From Nymphaea colorata (Eukaryota; Streptophyta; Magnoliopsida; Nymphaeales; Nymphaeaceae), in NCBI RefSeq assembly GCF_008831285.2, contig NC_045148.1, forward strand, positions 8,995,001 to 9,059,000: a stretch of 64,000 nucleotides of DNA, read 5' to 3'. A program made the position numbers and the translations under genes. The notes below the pieces were generated by a model. It was not told where the DNA came from, did no database searches, and was given only the letters and a program-made list of their open reading frames with translations. Each line of letters starts with the position of its first letter. Within the stretch, counting starts at the first letter, position 1. Of this stretch, positions 12,850 to 26,700 are shown piece by piece.

Positions 12850-15800
12850 AATCACAACTCCATTTCAGTTTTTCCATAATACTTGTGCCTTTATTTTTTT
12901 TATTTTTTCCAACTCACCTTCCCATGCTTCTTGTGTAAATAAAACAGCAAAAACCGTTTTAAGTTTTTGGATAGACATATTTTAAAAAGTTTTTGTCTTG
13001 TGTTGAAGACTGTTTGAAACACTTTAAGTGTCGTTTGGCATCCATAACAAGTTGTCCACTGATTCTGTTCCAAAGTTTTGGATAAATTCATGAAACACTA
13101 TGCTATAAGGTTCCATGAAACTACCTTAATTTTGAAACAACGGTAACAAATTGTTACTGGTACCAAACAGCCTCTTCAGGATTTATAATGAGAACTAGCT
13201 ATAATGATTGTGATCACTTTATAATATCTATGGAGTTAGAACAATAATTATTAAGGGACGAGTTGGGATCTGCCAGACGAGAAACCAAAGATCGATATAC
13301 CAGGTTCTTAGTATCATCAAACCCCAATGGATTGAGGTTTGATGTCGTCCATGAATGATGATAAATCATATACTGTATCGCCTAGTAGGAAAACTGCAAT
13401 TTGATGCTACGATATGAGTCGAGAAAATTTGTCAAAGTTTGATGCAAGTTCTTCAACTTTTAAAAGTTGGGTAGTAATTTGTTTTCTCAATTACGATGCA
13501 CCATTTTGTAATATTTAATTTAAAAAATCGAATACAATTCTCAATCTAAACTCGATTAACTCAAATCAAAATAAGCTTGATCCAATGGGTCAGTCCCAAA
13601 TTTTCACATCCTTGCCTCAACTAGGAGTGGGCAATGAGCCATTTCCCCTCTGTGTCTTGGCTAGAATTCTAATATTTCTCTTACAAACCAATCATGGAGT
13701 TGGGTAGTTGTGGGATTTCCACGTACCCGACCCGAAACCTTACTTTCATTCGTGGTAGATATGTACAATGTATTAAAAGAAATTATGGGGCATTTGCCAC
13801 CTTACTTTTGAAATATAGATTGAATTATTTCTTTCTCTATTAAATGTGTCATTGATGTCTAAAAATTAATTTGTATGCAAGTGGGGCTTTCCTTTTAAAT
13901 GACATTGGGTCCACCTTGGATGCCTAAGGTAATGGATATGGCCTTGCTTTTCAATAGCCGTGAGTGTGGACCTTGTACTTACAGGTATTAATTAATGCAC
14001 TCAAATGTATTGAGCTAATGTAGCAAGAAATTGATTGATAAAAGTCCTTGAAATGACTTATTGGCATTAATTGACTATCAACTTGACTCGAGAATGCAGC
14101 CACTAACATCTAACCTTTGCACTATATAGTGAATTATTTCAATCAGTTGTTGATGTCCAATTGTGTGGAAGTGGTGCATTAATTTCTTTTAAATGATATC
14201 AGGCCAGTCTCATATCTGCTCAGATCGGCTCGACCCACCTTGGATGTTTAAGGTCATGGATATGGCTATGCATTCGAATCGATATTTTATGAATAAAGAG
14301 CCAGGGTTTTTTTTAAATGAACTTCAAAAAACACGCTTGACATTTGATGGTTTAACCCCAAAAAAAAAAAAAGGCTTCAGCTCCTAATTTTATTCGGTCA
14401 AGTACTAGTTCTCTTAGGTTGGGTTTTAAATGCAAGGTCAAACGCTATAAAGGAGAGGAAATGGTCTGGATTTCTCTTCCTCCATCAAATGCAAAAAATG
14501 TAGTGCATTCAAACTTTGAGTGCTTCTTAGTTACTCCTTCAAAAGTTGACTTGTATTACTGATAGCACAGTTCAAAATGTCCGGAAGCTTGTTTGTTCTA
14601 GATTAAATGAAATCGGATTAAAAACCATCATACAACTTAATATTCATTATTCTTAAACTAGGTACCCAAAGTACAGATTGGAATTGTGCATCTCTAGACT
14701 TGCATAATGCATGATAAGAATCGATGGAAACAAGAAATAGAATGACAAAAGAAGAAGCCTTAATGTCAAGTTCTGAGACCCCTCATAGAAAATGAAATGG
14801 AAAAACAAACAAGAACCACAAGCACATTACTTCTCAAGCACATCGGCAACATAAAGGCTGCCACATTACTTCTCAAGCACATCGGCAACTGCCATTTTTG
14901 GGAGAAATATAAACCATAAACAAGAAAGATCAACTTGCACAGCTTTGAGCGGCCGATTAAAAATCATGGCATATCACAGCAAAAGAAGATTTGTTCATAA
15001 TATAGAAATATTTGCCTACATGGCAGGGAAAAAAAAAAGAAAAAGAAAAGCATCAATAAGAAGGAAACAAGCAAAAGAAAAAATTAACTCCACTGCATTT
15101 TTCATCCCATTAAATTCCTCATAAAAATTATATTTACATGATTATATTACATGAAAAGCGTAAGAGGTACTTATTTGAAGTTGTCTAGTTTACTCTATAA
15201 CTAACTTACTTGAAATATACAAGTCCTCTGTATATATGCGTGCCTGCCTTAGATTTGGGCATCCAATACTAGTTACTCAATTTTTTCAAAATTTTAATCA
15301 AAAGTATTTTTCTATTAATAACATAATAGAAATACCATTCAAATGCGTAGAGCCTAACACGGAATTGGTGGACGAATATTTTTTGAATGATGCATAGAAA
15401 GTGAAGTTGTTGGAAAGTCGCTAAACTTTTATAACTTCATGAACGTTCAACTACCCACTTCATGACTTAAATAGATTTGCCTAAGAAAAAAAGAAACAAG
15501 ATTCAAATTTTACAAGGTAAAGTGGGTTTCAGCTTTCCAGTATCAAACGAGTTCTAAAGAGTCGTCTATAGTAGCAGGACTTGCACTTTGTGAGTGTTTC
15601 ATGAGTAGTATTGACACAAATTTGCTTAGGGAAGGGAAGTACTACTGCACATGTGGAGTCGATGACAAGTACTGTGTTTTGCGATAGTAGCACGGTCACA
15701 AGCTGGCTAGCATCGTCAAAGTAATAGAAGTAGCCAATGTCGTTGGAATTGTGCCTTGAATCGGGTGATTTGATTTAAAGGTGGCCACAGTTTTCATTAT

Positions 15801-16842
15801 TTTTTCAAATTTTTGTCAGTTTTTTTGTATTTTTAATTAATATATTTGTATTTTCAATGAATATTAAAACATTTTTAACGTATTAAAAAACGCTTCAGTT
15901 GATTCATCACATCGGCAGCCATGCTTATTTGCAGGAGAGGGGCAGCAAGGACCATGCCCCACTCTCCCCTCCGTTTTGGAAATTAGATTTTACACAATTT
16001 TTTTTTAAATTATTAGTTTGACTTTTGTAATACTTTTTGATAAAGGAAGGTTCAGAATCACAAAGCTCAAATAAATGGGAAAATCTACCAAGCTTAGGAT
16101 CAGGTTAGCAGATTTCATCAAAATCTGGAATATGAAAAGTACGGTAAAAAAGACGGAACCTGCCATCATGGGAAAAAAAAAAAGTCCAGCAATCAAAATT
16201 AATCTTCGGAATACGTCGCAGTGAGCAATTTTGAATCTAAATTTGAATCAACTCTAGATCAAATTTCAACGGTTTCAACTGAAATATGAATATGACTAAA
16301 TGTAACACCAAATGGATGAGCGTAGTCCTTGCAATATTGCCAAACACATATGATACACAACTATTTTTTTTTATTCCAGAATAACATTGTAGCATTTTTT
16401 TCCGAGGGAAATATAAACCATAAACAAGGAAGATCAACATGCGCAGCTTTGAGTGGCCCACAAAAAATCGCAGCATATCTCAGGAAAGGAAGATTTGTTC
16501 ATAATATTGGAACATTTGCCTCCATGGCCTAAAAAAAAAAAAAGGCATAAAAAAGAAAGAACATGCAAAAGAAAAAATCACTCGCTGCATTTTACAACCC
16601 ATTAAATTACTAGTATAAATTACGTTTACATGATCAGCTTACATGAAAAGCATAAGGACTTATTTAAAGTTGTGTAGTTTACTCACCAACTAACTTGTTT
16701 GAGATATACAAATCCCGTGCATATATGCATGTGTTAGATTTGGTCATCCGGTACTAGTTACTCGATTTCAATTTTTTGATCAGAAGTATTGTTCTTTTAA
16801 TAACATGATAGAAATGTCATTCAAATGGGTAGAACCTATTTT
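12850..16842. other. Gene-free stretch
   Basis: I find no coding exon with a recognisable domain. The stretch contains a possible MITE (13029-13172), a short direct repeat of a CATTACTTCTCAAGCACATC block near 14826 and 14861, and a block near 14900-15360 that recurs, diverged, near 16405-16830. Both copies contain AAATATAAACCATAAACAAG and AGATTTGTTCATAATAT. This is duplicated non-coding DNA. Confidence 0.5.
13029..13172. mobile_element. Possible small MITE
   Basis: The left end reads TGTCGTTTGGCATCCATAAC and the reverse complement of the right end reads GGCTGTTTGGTACCAGTAAC. This is an imperfect terminal inverted repeat of about 28 bp around a 144-bp body. I see no clear target-site duplication, so the family is unassigned. 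Confidence 0.35.
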
Positions 16843-17065
16843 GGGTTGTTTGGCAGTAAACATTATCATAGAAAGCGACATTGTAGAGAAGTCCAGAATG
16901 GAATGTGCACCCAGACCCAGCTACCTATATTTTAGGGTTGTTTAGCTGAATGGACACTTTGTGGGTGTGCCTTGAATTACTGAAACTAGTTTTCTATGAA
17001 TCTGCCCAGTTCTTTAAAAGGAATTCATGAGATACAAACAAAATGTCCATGTTGCCAAACAACCC
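16843..17065. mobile_element. Possible MITE with GGGTTGTTTGGC ends
   Basis: The left end GGGTTGTTTGGCAGTAAACA matches the reverse complement of the right end, GGGTTGTTTGGCAACATGGA. Runs of T flank both sides, so a TTT target-site duplication is possible but cannot be told from chance. The body is 223 bp without an open frame. It lies just beyond the TIR fragment at 17131-17285. Confidence 0.45.
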
Positions 17066-17130
17066 TTTTGGAACCACCTTAATTACATATTAGAGTAAAG
17101 CATGGTACACAACTAGTTTTTTTTTTTCTC

Positions 17131-17285
17131 CACCCTTTTATGCACCATCTGGAATCTGCATACCCTTTGGACAGAACGGGCACAAAGATCTTCAATGCTT
17201 CTATGTAACTGAACTGCTCTTCAATCCTTTCACCCCTTTTCAATTCCTCATTGTTAATGAAGGTGGAGATACCACGCTGACACAA
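17131..17285 (-). pseudogene. Isolated TIR exon fragment 1
   Basis: The frame reads QRGISTFINNEELKRGERIE, then IFVPVLSKGYADSRWC. It matches the middle of TNL-B exon 1 (HGISTFIDSEELERGERIE, IFVPVLSKGYTNSRWC). The start of the TIR (the FLSFRGEDTR part) is absent, and similarity ends right after SRWC, so the catalytic region is lost. No NB-ARC follows. This is a non-functional relic. Confidence 0.75.
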
Positions 17286-20200
17286 GCCCTATGCTTCCAG
17301 TAGATTGATAAAGCAAGCCAATTTTAAAAGCTCTCGACTTAACCCTTCTTTCTCCGAGACACAGCAAATTCAAATGGATGAATGTAAAACAATCAAAGCA
17401 TGATCGCATGTTTCTTCAGCTATTTCCTAGGCCTTACTTTACGACCTTGAGCATAAGGAAAAATTGGATCGTAAGGAACTCATTTTCCATTTCAGATACT
17501 TCAAAATTTTTTTTCAAGTTATAGGACTTCTCTGAGATTCTCTTGTGAACAAGCTTGCTTTTGCTCTACAAGCTTGGTGGAGGAACCAGGCCATTAAGTG
17601 CATTAACTGTGCTTAGAATGGAAATAAACACACCCGCTGATGGTTTGGCTTTATTGCAAAAGAAAACAACGAATAAGAAATACAATCAAACCGAGCGAAA
17701 AAGAAGGAAACTCTTCATTTTTCTCCTAAAGTGCATGAAATTTGACAAAAATAGCATCCACGTTGAGTTCACTTGTCAATTTGCTGTTTTGGTGAGTCTG
17801 TGTGTCGACATAGCTTTCCTATTCTCTTCAAAAGCCTATTGTGTTTCCTGCTTCATAGCATTGTAACCTATCACCTCTGTGCTTCCATTTCACGCCTCGA
17901 TAATCGCATGCTGTATACAGGAATGACACAGTTTACATTCAATATATGGTAATATATAATCTGGCTAAAAAAAATGATTGAAATTTCAGTTGACCTTGTC
18001 ATGATTATAAGTTTATTGAAATTATTCTTTGATGGCTTTTGTTCTACTTCAATTTTCATGTATATTGTTTTGTCCCCAATGATTCTTACTTATGTTAAGT
18101 ATGCGGAGTTGCCCGGAATAAGGATGTTGAGATGTGAATGTAACCTTTTTTCAGGTTGAAGAATTGAAGCTAAAATTGAAAGAATCTGGCATCCCATGGC
18201 TTGGTGATGAGGCTGCAGAACAGTGGAAGCAAGTTTGGATGGCAATAAAAAGGGTTGCAATCATCACAGTGATCTGTTGGTCGTTGATGCATGTGATGAA
18301 TTGGGCAAATACTTCCAAATTATTATTACTGAAGAAAGAACACATGCACCGAGCTTATATCTGTTAAAGAACATGATAATTGTCAATAGATTTTAGAGAG
18401 TAGTCAGCAGTCGAGTTGTTGATGGAAATGTCGATTTCTCTGGTACGAATGTTAAAAACTAAGGACCGTTAGCGTCTTTTGGCAGTAAAATGCACTGTAC
18501 ATATGTTACGATATGTACCATCCTTTTTAAAATTACTATATGGACTGTATCTTAGGATACGTACCATCGCTTTTTAAAATTACTATACTATGCGATACAC
18601 CACCTCAGGTAGTATATTTTTTGTGTGGTACGTATCATATGATACACATGAATTGTATGGTACATATCTATTTTGGAAAATAGGGGGTAAAACCGCCGCC
18701 CCCTCCCCTCTCTTTTTCAAAATAATTTTTAAAACTGGCATCCCTCTTCATTTTTGAAAACATCTAATGGTTGAAGGAGGGGGAGGTTGTGGCAATTTTG
18801 AAAAGGAATAATTGGTTTGGCCATGATATCATGGATTTGAAGGCAGATCACTAACTTATTCTTGTTTAAAGAAAGAGGGTTTATATGTCTATGAAAAAAA
18901 TAGGAATGGAGACAATAAAGGTTATGAATGAACCTGTTTTCATTTGTTATTTGCATTAACATTAAACAATTTTGTCTTGTGATGTGATGTATAATGAATG
19001 TAAAACATGTCTTTTTGATGTGTTAGTGTTAGATCTTATGACTTACTTCTGAGTTATTATGTGGAACATCTTATAAATTTTGTTTCTTGATGTCTTAGAT
19101 CATGCTCTGTTACCATATGATATTCCTTATGACTACACATTGCGCGATCCGCAGTTATACTTCATAAAACCCCTTTTTAAAATTTATTTAAAAGGTGTAT
19201 AAAATTAGTTTTTGCTACAAATGGGTGGTCGACTCCATTTCGAGTGACTCCAAACTCGTTTTAAATCTGGATTGGGTTCAATTGGTCGCCGATGCATTCT
19301 AACGTGCGATTTAGGCTTAAAAACACATTTTGGCATGAGAACAAAATATAAAACAATGAGAAGGTTTGTGCACGCGCGCACGTGGCACTCATAAATTTAA
19401 ATTTAGTCGTTTTGATCTTGGCTTTGGATTTTGAGTTTGAAATCCTCGATTTGGATTCAAGCTTGGATTTTGGATCTATTTGGTTCCGAGAGTTGGATTT
19501 TGGACTGAAATTTTGTGTTTGGGTTTGGACATGGGTTTAGAGATTTACTTTTATCGAATAGTTAGGAACTTGTTTTGAGTCTAGGATTATGTTTTGAGTC
19601 TAGGATTTGGCTTAGGGTCTAAAAATAAAAATAAAATACAATCTTTTGAGAAAAAATTAGGGCGATAACAACATATATACGTTACGATACTTTACTATAT
19701 AACTTATCTATTGGCTGGACCGATATGACTTGTGATGTGCTTTTTACAACATTGATGAAATGTCAATTTTTATGATCATTTTATGGAGTTCAAGTAAAGC
19801 AAGTTTTCGTAGTGAAACTAATATATTGGTTCATGGTTTATTTTTACTGGTACTATAACAAACCGAACCATACAAGGCATGGACCTTGTAATGGATATTT
19901 TCTCTGTCCAAATTCTAATGTTCACTTATGTTCGTGCTGGGTTTGCTACATGAATAAGTTCATTGCTTTCTTGACACTGAAAAGTTTTGCTCCCATTTAT
20001 GCATGTTGTCAGGGGGCTGAGGAAACGCTTGTGGGAGCATATCCAGTCAAGCCTTAAGTCTTATTTGTAAGAAGAATGACCTGAATTCTCCAAAGGTGAG
20101 ACTATTTGAAATGTAGTGATACATCATGTTGCAAACAAAGCATAAAGTACTTTATGGCATCAAAAGGAAATTCTATCTGTAACTGTCTAAAGTTTTTCAT

Positions 20201-20755
20201 GCACAAGGCTTATAAATTCTGTTTTGATCAAGCATTTTATTCAGGTAGTCACAATTGAGGTGGCTTTTTTGACTGAGTAGTCCAAACTAGGGTCTCATGT
20301 AAGGGGTAATTCTCCACTGCACTGCATATGATGTCAGAAACTCAGATTAATCATTTACCCCTAAGTTTGCATGTAACTTTTTAGGAGACTCCTTCGAACT
20401 ATGATTTGCAACCTGGTTTGCTGAGAAAGGCAAGATAAAAAGTATATGGAGAGATATTGAAATCATAACATCTATCCAAGTACTTCAGCTCCTCGAGATT
20501 CCTGATGTCCTCAAGAGGTTCTTTGAGGGGGCGCTTGATGGTTTGGAATTTTGAAACAAGAAAGAAAACTCCAGAATCAGAATTCCTTCTCAAACTGGAA
20601 TGAAATGAAGATTCCAGGTTTTGGTTTCTTAATTCTGGAAACAAAACACCATGTTTGTTTAATAATTCTAGTTTCTGAAAAAATAAGTGTTTGAAAGCCA
20701 TTTTTACATCCACTGTTCGGCACCCACCAGTGCCATTTCCACAATGCGTTGCGAT
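17286..20755. other. Mostly gene-free stretch
   Basis: About 17286-17720 recurs, diverged, at about 33345-33780 (shared TCCGAGACACAG, AAATGGATGAATG and GGAGGAACCA blocks). Near 18509-18590 a block of about 60 bp ending CTTTTTAAAATTACTATA is repeated. Apart from the orphan exon candidate at 18155-18367, no coding signal is recognised. Confidence 0.5.
18155..18367 (+). other. Orphan exon candidate, unknown product
   Basis: A pyrimidine-rich tract and AG (CCTTTTTTCAG) precede an open frame starting VEELKLKLKESGIPWLGDEA and continuing through a hydrophobic stretch (VAIITVICWSLMHVM) to a stop. A second short candidate with a good acceptor (TGTTGTCAG) lies at about 20013-20057 and ends GAYPVKP then stop. 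I recognise neither. They might be a captured gene fragment, or chance. Confidence 0.25.
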
Positions 20756-23700
20756 CTAAGTGTAGCGAACATCCAGCGAAGCTCGGTGCAGGGATAGCAT
20801 GATCTCGTTCAGGTTTGACGATGGTGATGATACCTGCATCCTCAGATAATAGCCTTCCTTTGAGTACCCAACAATCGCTTCTCCTCCGATGTCGTGGTAC
20901 CAAGCCCCCTCGCAAGCATATTTTTGTGTATACTGATGGATGACACGGCCATCTTCTTCCACGATTGATATAGATATAGAACTTGCTTCACCCGGCATTG
21001 AATCAAGCTCTGAACTCCACACTACCCGTGTTGGACGTTTCCCTCCTTTTCCCACTTTTGGAAACGTGAACCATAAAGAGTGGTCAGGAAATGTGAACAA
21101 TAAAGAGTGGTCAGGACGATCACGAATGAGTTCTACAGGAAAAGGCAGATTTGTTGCGGAACTGCTGAATGTCTTCAGGGATGAAAAGGCAGCCTCCTGT
21201 AGCATCAAAGCAACACAGACCCTCGTGACAAGGAAGGATGAAAGAAGTAAGCCATAATTGCCATATTCACCTTTGGCACCGAGCGCAAAATATGAAAGTA
21301 ATTACACAAGAAATGGCAGGAGGAGAGGAATGCCATGAAATTCTTGAAAAAGTCACTGATGAGACTGCGTCTTTGAATTTGCGTTTGTAAATCTGGACGT
21401 ATACTTTTTCTTGCTTTTATTTTTCTTTTTTATAATTGAATGGTTCTTCCCACTATTGTGACAATCGGTTTGTGAAGTAAATCGACAAGGCTAGCTGCCA
21501 ATGCAATGAATTTGCCGATTTAATTAGCTCCATCTGTTGTCACTCAGTCAAAAATATTAAAAAATTGTTTTAGAAAAATGAAAATATATATTAAAAAAAT
21601 ATTCAAAAATCCTAAATTATGTTTGCAAACTGTTAAAAGATGAAACATAGCACTCTTGAATCGCCAGAAAATTGAATTAGTTTGCCATTGATTAAATTCT
21701 AATAAACCAAGTTGCGTGATTCTGATGATAATACTGGTTCCTATGCAACCATAAGACATGTTTTAAATGGATAATTTTTTCTGTATTCAATTTCTGTTTG
21801 CTAAAAGGAATATAAGGTTCCACGGGACCTAATTTTCGCAGCCTTTGAAAAAGAAGATATTGTTGGAGGTCCTTCTGCACAATCTGAATCGATATATATA
21901 CATGTCCCTTGTTGTCCACATACTCGACTGGCCTCAACTTTTTTTTAAGAAAAAGAAGACATTCTTTTACCTAATACAAGTTAATGAATCAAATTCTCCC
22001 TAATGCAACAAGCTAATCATTCTATTTTTTTCATTTTTTTTTAAAGTTGAGATCTGGATAGCACTTGTTTTTATTCTTAGTCACCTAACTGTAAACGTCT
22101 GCGCTTTGTTGATAATATACTTTCCTCAATATTAATCTAACAAATCAAACAGAACCACATACTATATACTCAACTGGCCTCATTTTTTTCCGTAAAGACA
22201 TTCTTTTGCCTAATACAAGCTGATCATTCAATTTTTCATTTTTTTAAAAAAGTACAGATCTGGATACCAGTAGGTTTTATACTTGTCGCCTAACTAACTG
22301 TAAAAGCTTTTTATTTTACTGCTAATATACTTTCATCAGTGTATTCTAACTACTCAAAAAAGAACCACATATGTTAATGTAGTTCATGTTGTCAGTAGTG
22401 GTGACTCGATGCTTAATTCCTTTGGAAAACAAATACTCATGTATAAATAATTTTCTAATTTTTTTTTTTTTTTTTTACTAAATAGTCAATGATAGATACA
22501 TGCAACACCTTCAGTCATGTTTCTAAGATGTAGCTACTCTAAAAAAAATCTCCGAGTAATTAAGTCAGAGCAACAACACAAGTAATAAAAAGAAAGCCAG
22601 CAAAACTTACACGGCTTGGAGGAACTACAACGTACCTTAAAAACCCTTGTCATGAACACAGGACTAAGCTGGCTGAACCTCGATAAACCACCACATGGCC
22701 CTGGCAATTCTAATGTCTCCAAGTTGTGGGCAATGCTCTCCAGGCCGCAAAAGTCTCCGAGCAATCTGCAGCCGCTGAGTTTCAATTTCCTCAAGGATTT
22801 CAAGGTTGAAACGTCCGATATTGTTCTCAAGTTGTTGCAGTCCCGAGCATTAAGAACATGTAGAGAAGAGGGGAGCGGAGGAAGAGACTGGAGGTTCTCG
22901 CAACCCTCCAAATGAAGCTTTTCAAGTTGAGCGAGATTGCCCATGGATGAGGGCAAGCCACTAATCTTCGTGCAGCTCAAGTTCAAGGTTCTCACTGAAC
23001 ATCCACGGGCTGCCATCGAGGATGTCAACAGAGCTAAAGTAGAAACAGAAGTAGGTGGGATGATATACTGATCTAAGTAACGAGACCTTCCAACTAAATG
23101 TGCTGGTGAAGTGCGCAGGATTTTGATGTCCTTGCGGCGGCCGGTAACGGACAACTTCTCTAGACTTCCTAGTGATGCGATCCAGTCGGACACACGTTTG
23201 AGTTTTGGACAGTGCAGCTCAAGGGACCTGAGGTTTGCGAAGGTTTCAGCCGTAGCAGGCAGAGCTTCCAGGCTCGGGCACCTTATGGACAATTCCTCAA
23301 TTGTTGCCGTTAGCGCCAAGCCCTCACCAGTCGAGATGATCCTGTCCGATTCCAGTTCAAAGGAATTGAGCTTCTGCAATTGTCCAAGCCACTCGGGCAG
23401 AGCTCTGAGGTTATGGCAATCTATGGACAATGCCTCGAGGTTTTTCAATCGGCCAAGATAAGGAGGCAGCTCTTGGATCGTCTCATCTGAAAGTTTCAGC
23501 TTCTTTACCTTCTCGCAGGATGAGCTCGGTAATGCTGCGAGCCACTCGGCACTTGCAGCGGATGCAATGGCCAGTACTGAGCCAAGGTTCATTAGATTCA
23601 AGGTGTGGTGGGTCGAATCGTCTACCAGACACTGTGCAAAATGGTCTATGTACAACTCCTCTAGAGATTCCAGCGTCCTCATGGAATCAGGTAGCCTTTC

Positions 23701-26700
23701 GAGGAGATAGCTTCCCTTCAGAGAAAGGGTACGCAGGTTGCTTAGATCGCCTATTGAGTCAGGTAGTGCATGTATGCCTGTGTATTCAGCCCAAAGCTCC
23801 CTCAGTGATTGCATGTTCCCCAACTTTTCAGGCAAAGAAGAAAGGCTGAAGCAACCGATAAGAAGAAGGGTCTGAAGAGAGTTTAGCGTGCATATGCTGT
23901 CAGGCAGCCGTTGCAGTGTAGAGCAATGTCGCAGGTCCAAGTATACCAAGCTCTTCAGGCTTCTTATAGACCCGTCAACTTCCGTTAGCATCTTGCAGTT
24001 TCGCAGCGTCAGCTTCCTCAAGCAAATCATTTTCATTTTGGAGAAATCAGGCGTCCTGGTCATCAGGAAAGATTCGAGATGGAGAACTTTCAAATTGAAG
24101 ACCTGAGGAGGAAAGAAAATTTTCTTTTTCGTGATTTTGTTTCTGAATATCGAAGATGGCTTCAACTATTGAAGGAAATTAACAAGCAAACAACCAACCA
24201 ACCTTTCTGCCGGATGAGCTTTGCTCTACCAGAACTCGAGCCACGACGTCCGCATGGATGAGTTCAAGGACAGAGATGTCGTTAAGGTTGGAGGAACCAG
24301 ACAGTCTGTTGACAAAGTCGCAATTGAGCAATCTCAACCATTTCAGTCTCCGAGGAAGACGCAGAAATTCACCTTTGAATGTAAACCGGGACAAATGGAG
24401 AAACCTTAGGCGGGACAAATCAACAAAATCTTCAGTACTTAAATGTGCTTCTGATTCGCATCTTGGTGTGACTACGAGGCCTTCCTGGTCGCCCATTATC
24501 ACGATGCCTTCGGCCATCGGCTCAGCCTGCAGAGGGCAAACTAGCGCTGTCTAGCATGTCATTTTTGTTTAAATTGAATAGGTAAATGAAATCCAAGTAA
24601 TTATTTTCTACATTCTTCGATATAACCTTGAGAGAGAGAGAGCAATGAAGGGCGACCATTTCACTGCCCCTCATTACGAGAGAGAGAGACCTTATAAACC
24701 AAGGTATCCAATAAGTCGTCCGAGTCTCGTAGTCTACTCCGGTGCCAAGGTTCACCTTGTTGAGCTATGCGTCTCCCCATGTCACGTACAAGATCATGCA
24801 TCTCAAACTCATCATCCTCATTGATTCTAATAATCGACCTTTCCTGAAGCTCAGTGATTGCTGTTTGTGGATGCAAGCCACAATCTTCCCACATGTAAGT
24901 TGCATCTTCTTTCTGCTCACCAATGAAAAAGCATGAAATATCTAGAAATATTTGTTTGACATTTTCTTCAAGGCCTTCATAACTTATCCTCAGCCTCCCA
25001 TCGATATCCATGTTTGGAACCTGTAACAACTTCTGCAGAGTCTCTTTCCATTGTTTTATATTTCTTCCTCGTAGGAGCGACCCAAAGACTGTCAGAGCTA
25101 AAGGCAGACCACCAGTCACTTTCACAACTTCCATTGATAACTCATGATACTCACTTTTTGTAGGTCGGATGCCACGGAAAGCGTGTGAGTTGAACAGCTT
25201 GAATGAATTCTCATCATCCAAGAGTTCAGGCCTGTAGATGTGTTTCTCTTTTACGCCATGATTAAGTAACAACCTTGAATCTCTGGACGTGATAATTATC
25301 CGACTTCCTGGACCAAACCAATCTCTTTCTCCAGCCAATGCTTCCAGTTGTTCTATATGGTCGGTGTCGTCCAAAATTACCAGAACTCTTTTGAAGCATA
25401 ATCTTGCTCTGATCAGGCTTGCTCCATGTTTGACGCTATATATGTCTGAATGTTCGTCCTTTAAGATGTGCTTGATTAGTTTCCGCTGTAAGGTTACACC
25501 ACCATTGTGTTGTTTAAAGCCTTCCCTGACATCCGAAATGAAGCTACTGTCCTCAAAATCTGAAAGTAGCCTGTTATGAACAACACTAGCAATAGTCGTC
25601 TTTCCGATGCCTCCCATGCCCACTATCCCAATCATCTTAACCTCGTTATCTGTAAGATCCAACAGTCTGTACATTTTGTCAATATGAGAATCCATTCCAA
25701 CTAGGTACTCGGTGATGGGCCGTGCAGTCTTATTTAATATGCGTGAAATTTGTTTCACAACGTTCCATATAAGTTTTGCCTCGTTCCTGCAATTTCTTGA
25801 TCATAGTTAAGCAACCTAAAATGAACGACCTAAATAAGATAAAAGAGTGATGCTCCTATGCGTGTGGTGATCAGACACAATCATGAAGGAAAAAATTTTG
25901 GTTAGGACGTTTAGTACCTAACTTGATATCGACAATCATACATGCTTTACTCACAAACGACCATAACCAAAAAAATATCTTCTTTAAAAATGAGGATCTC
26001 GATCAGCCATGGTTAATTTTTAGTAAAAGGCAGTGTTGTAACTTCCTCCCACTCTCTCATTTCAAATGTCAATGAAAGATAGACGCATGTTCTCAATGAG
26101 AGATTTTCTTTTTCTTCATCATCTCCTATAAGCAGATTAATACAATACTATTAATTTTGCTTCTCACCTCCCCAAAGAGAATCCAACATATTGAAGTAAC
26201 TCAACATCCACCTGTGTATTTTTATTTGCTTAAAGAAATAAAAGTGTAAATTTAGAGCTACGAAACAGAGGAGAACAGAGGAGGCGTGTTGATGCAAACA
26301 CAATTGAATGCAAAAGACACCTCAATAACTGTATTAGCAACTAATTTGAGGTAATGGCTTGAGGGTTATGGCGTTACTCGTCGCTCTCTGTTACGCCTAA
26401 TTCACACAAGAAGCATGAGGTAGTGCTTCAACGCAGTCAAAAATAGAGAGGAACCACGTACCCATTCGTGTCATTCTGCAGACAGTGACCACGGATCTCT
26501 CCAACTGCTCTCAACGCATCCTTCCACCTTCTCAGGTCCTCTTCCCCTACTCTGTTGTTACCCGCATGCCGTTGAAACGCAGCTTCAAAAGGGCCACTCT
26601 GGTTTCGAACGTGGGTAGGATCGACGTCGAAGAAGATGGGCAGGATCAGCCTTCCACACTCCACCATCTTGGTTATCTCCCTCAAGCACCACCTCGAATT

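Noticed and set aside
23111-23849. Plus-strand open frames of 116 and 139 codons
   Set aside because: They are antisense to the TNL-B LRR exon. Regular LRR codons leave open frames on the other strand.
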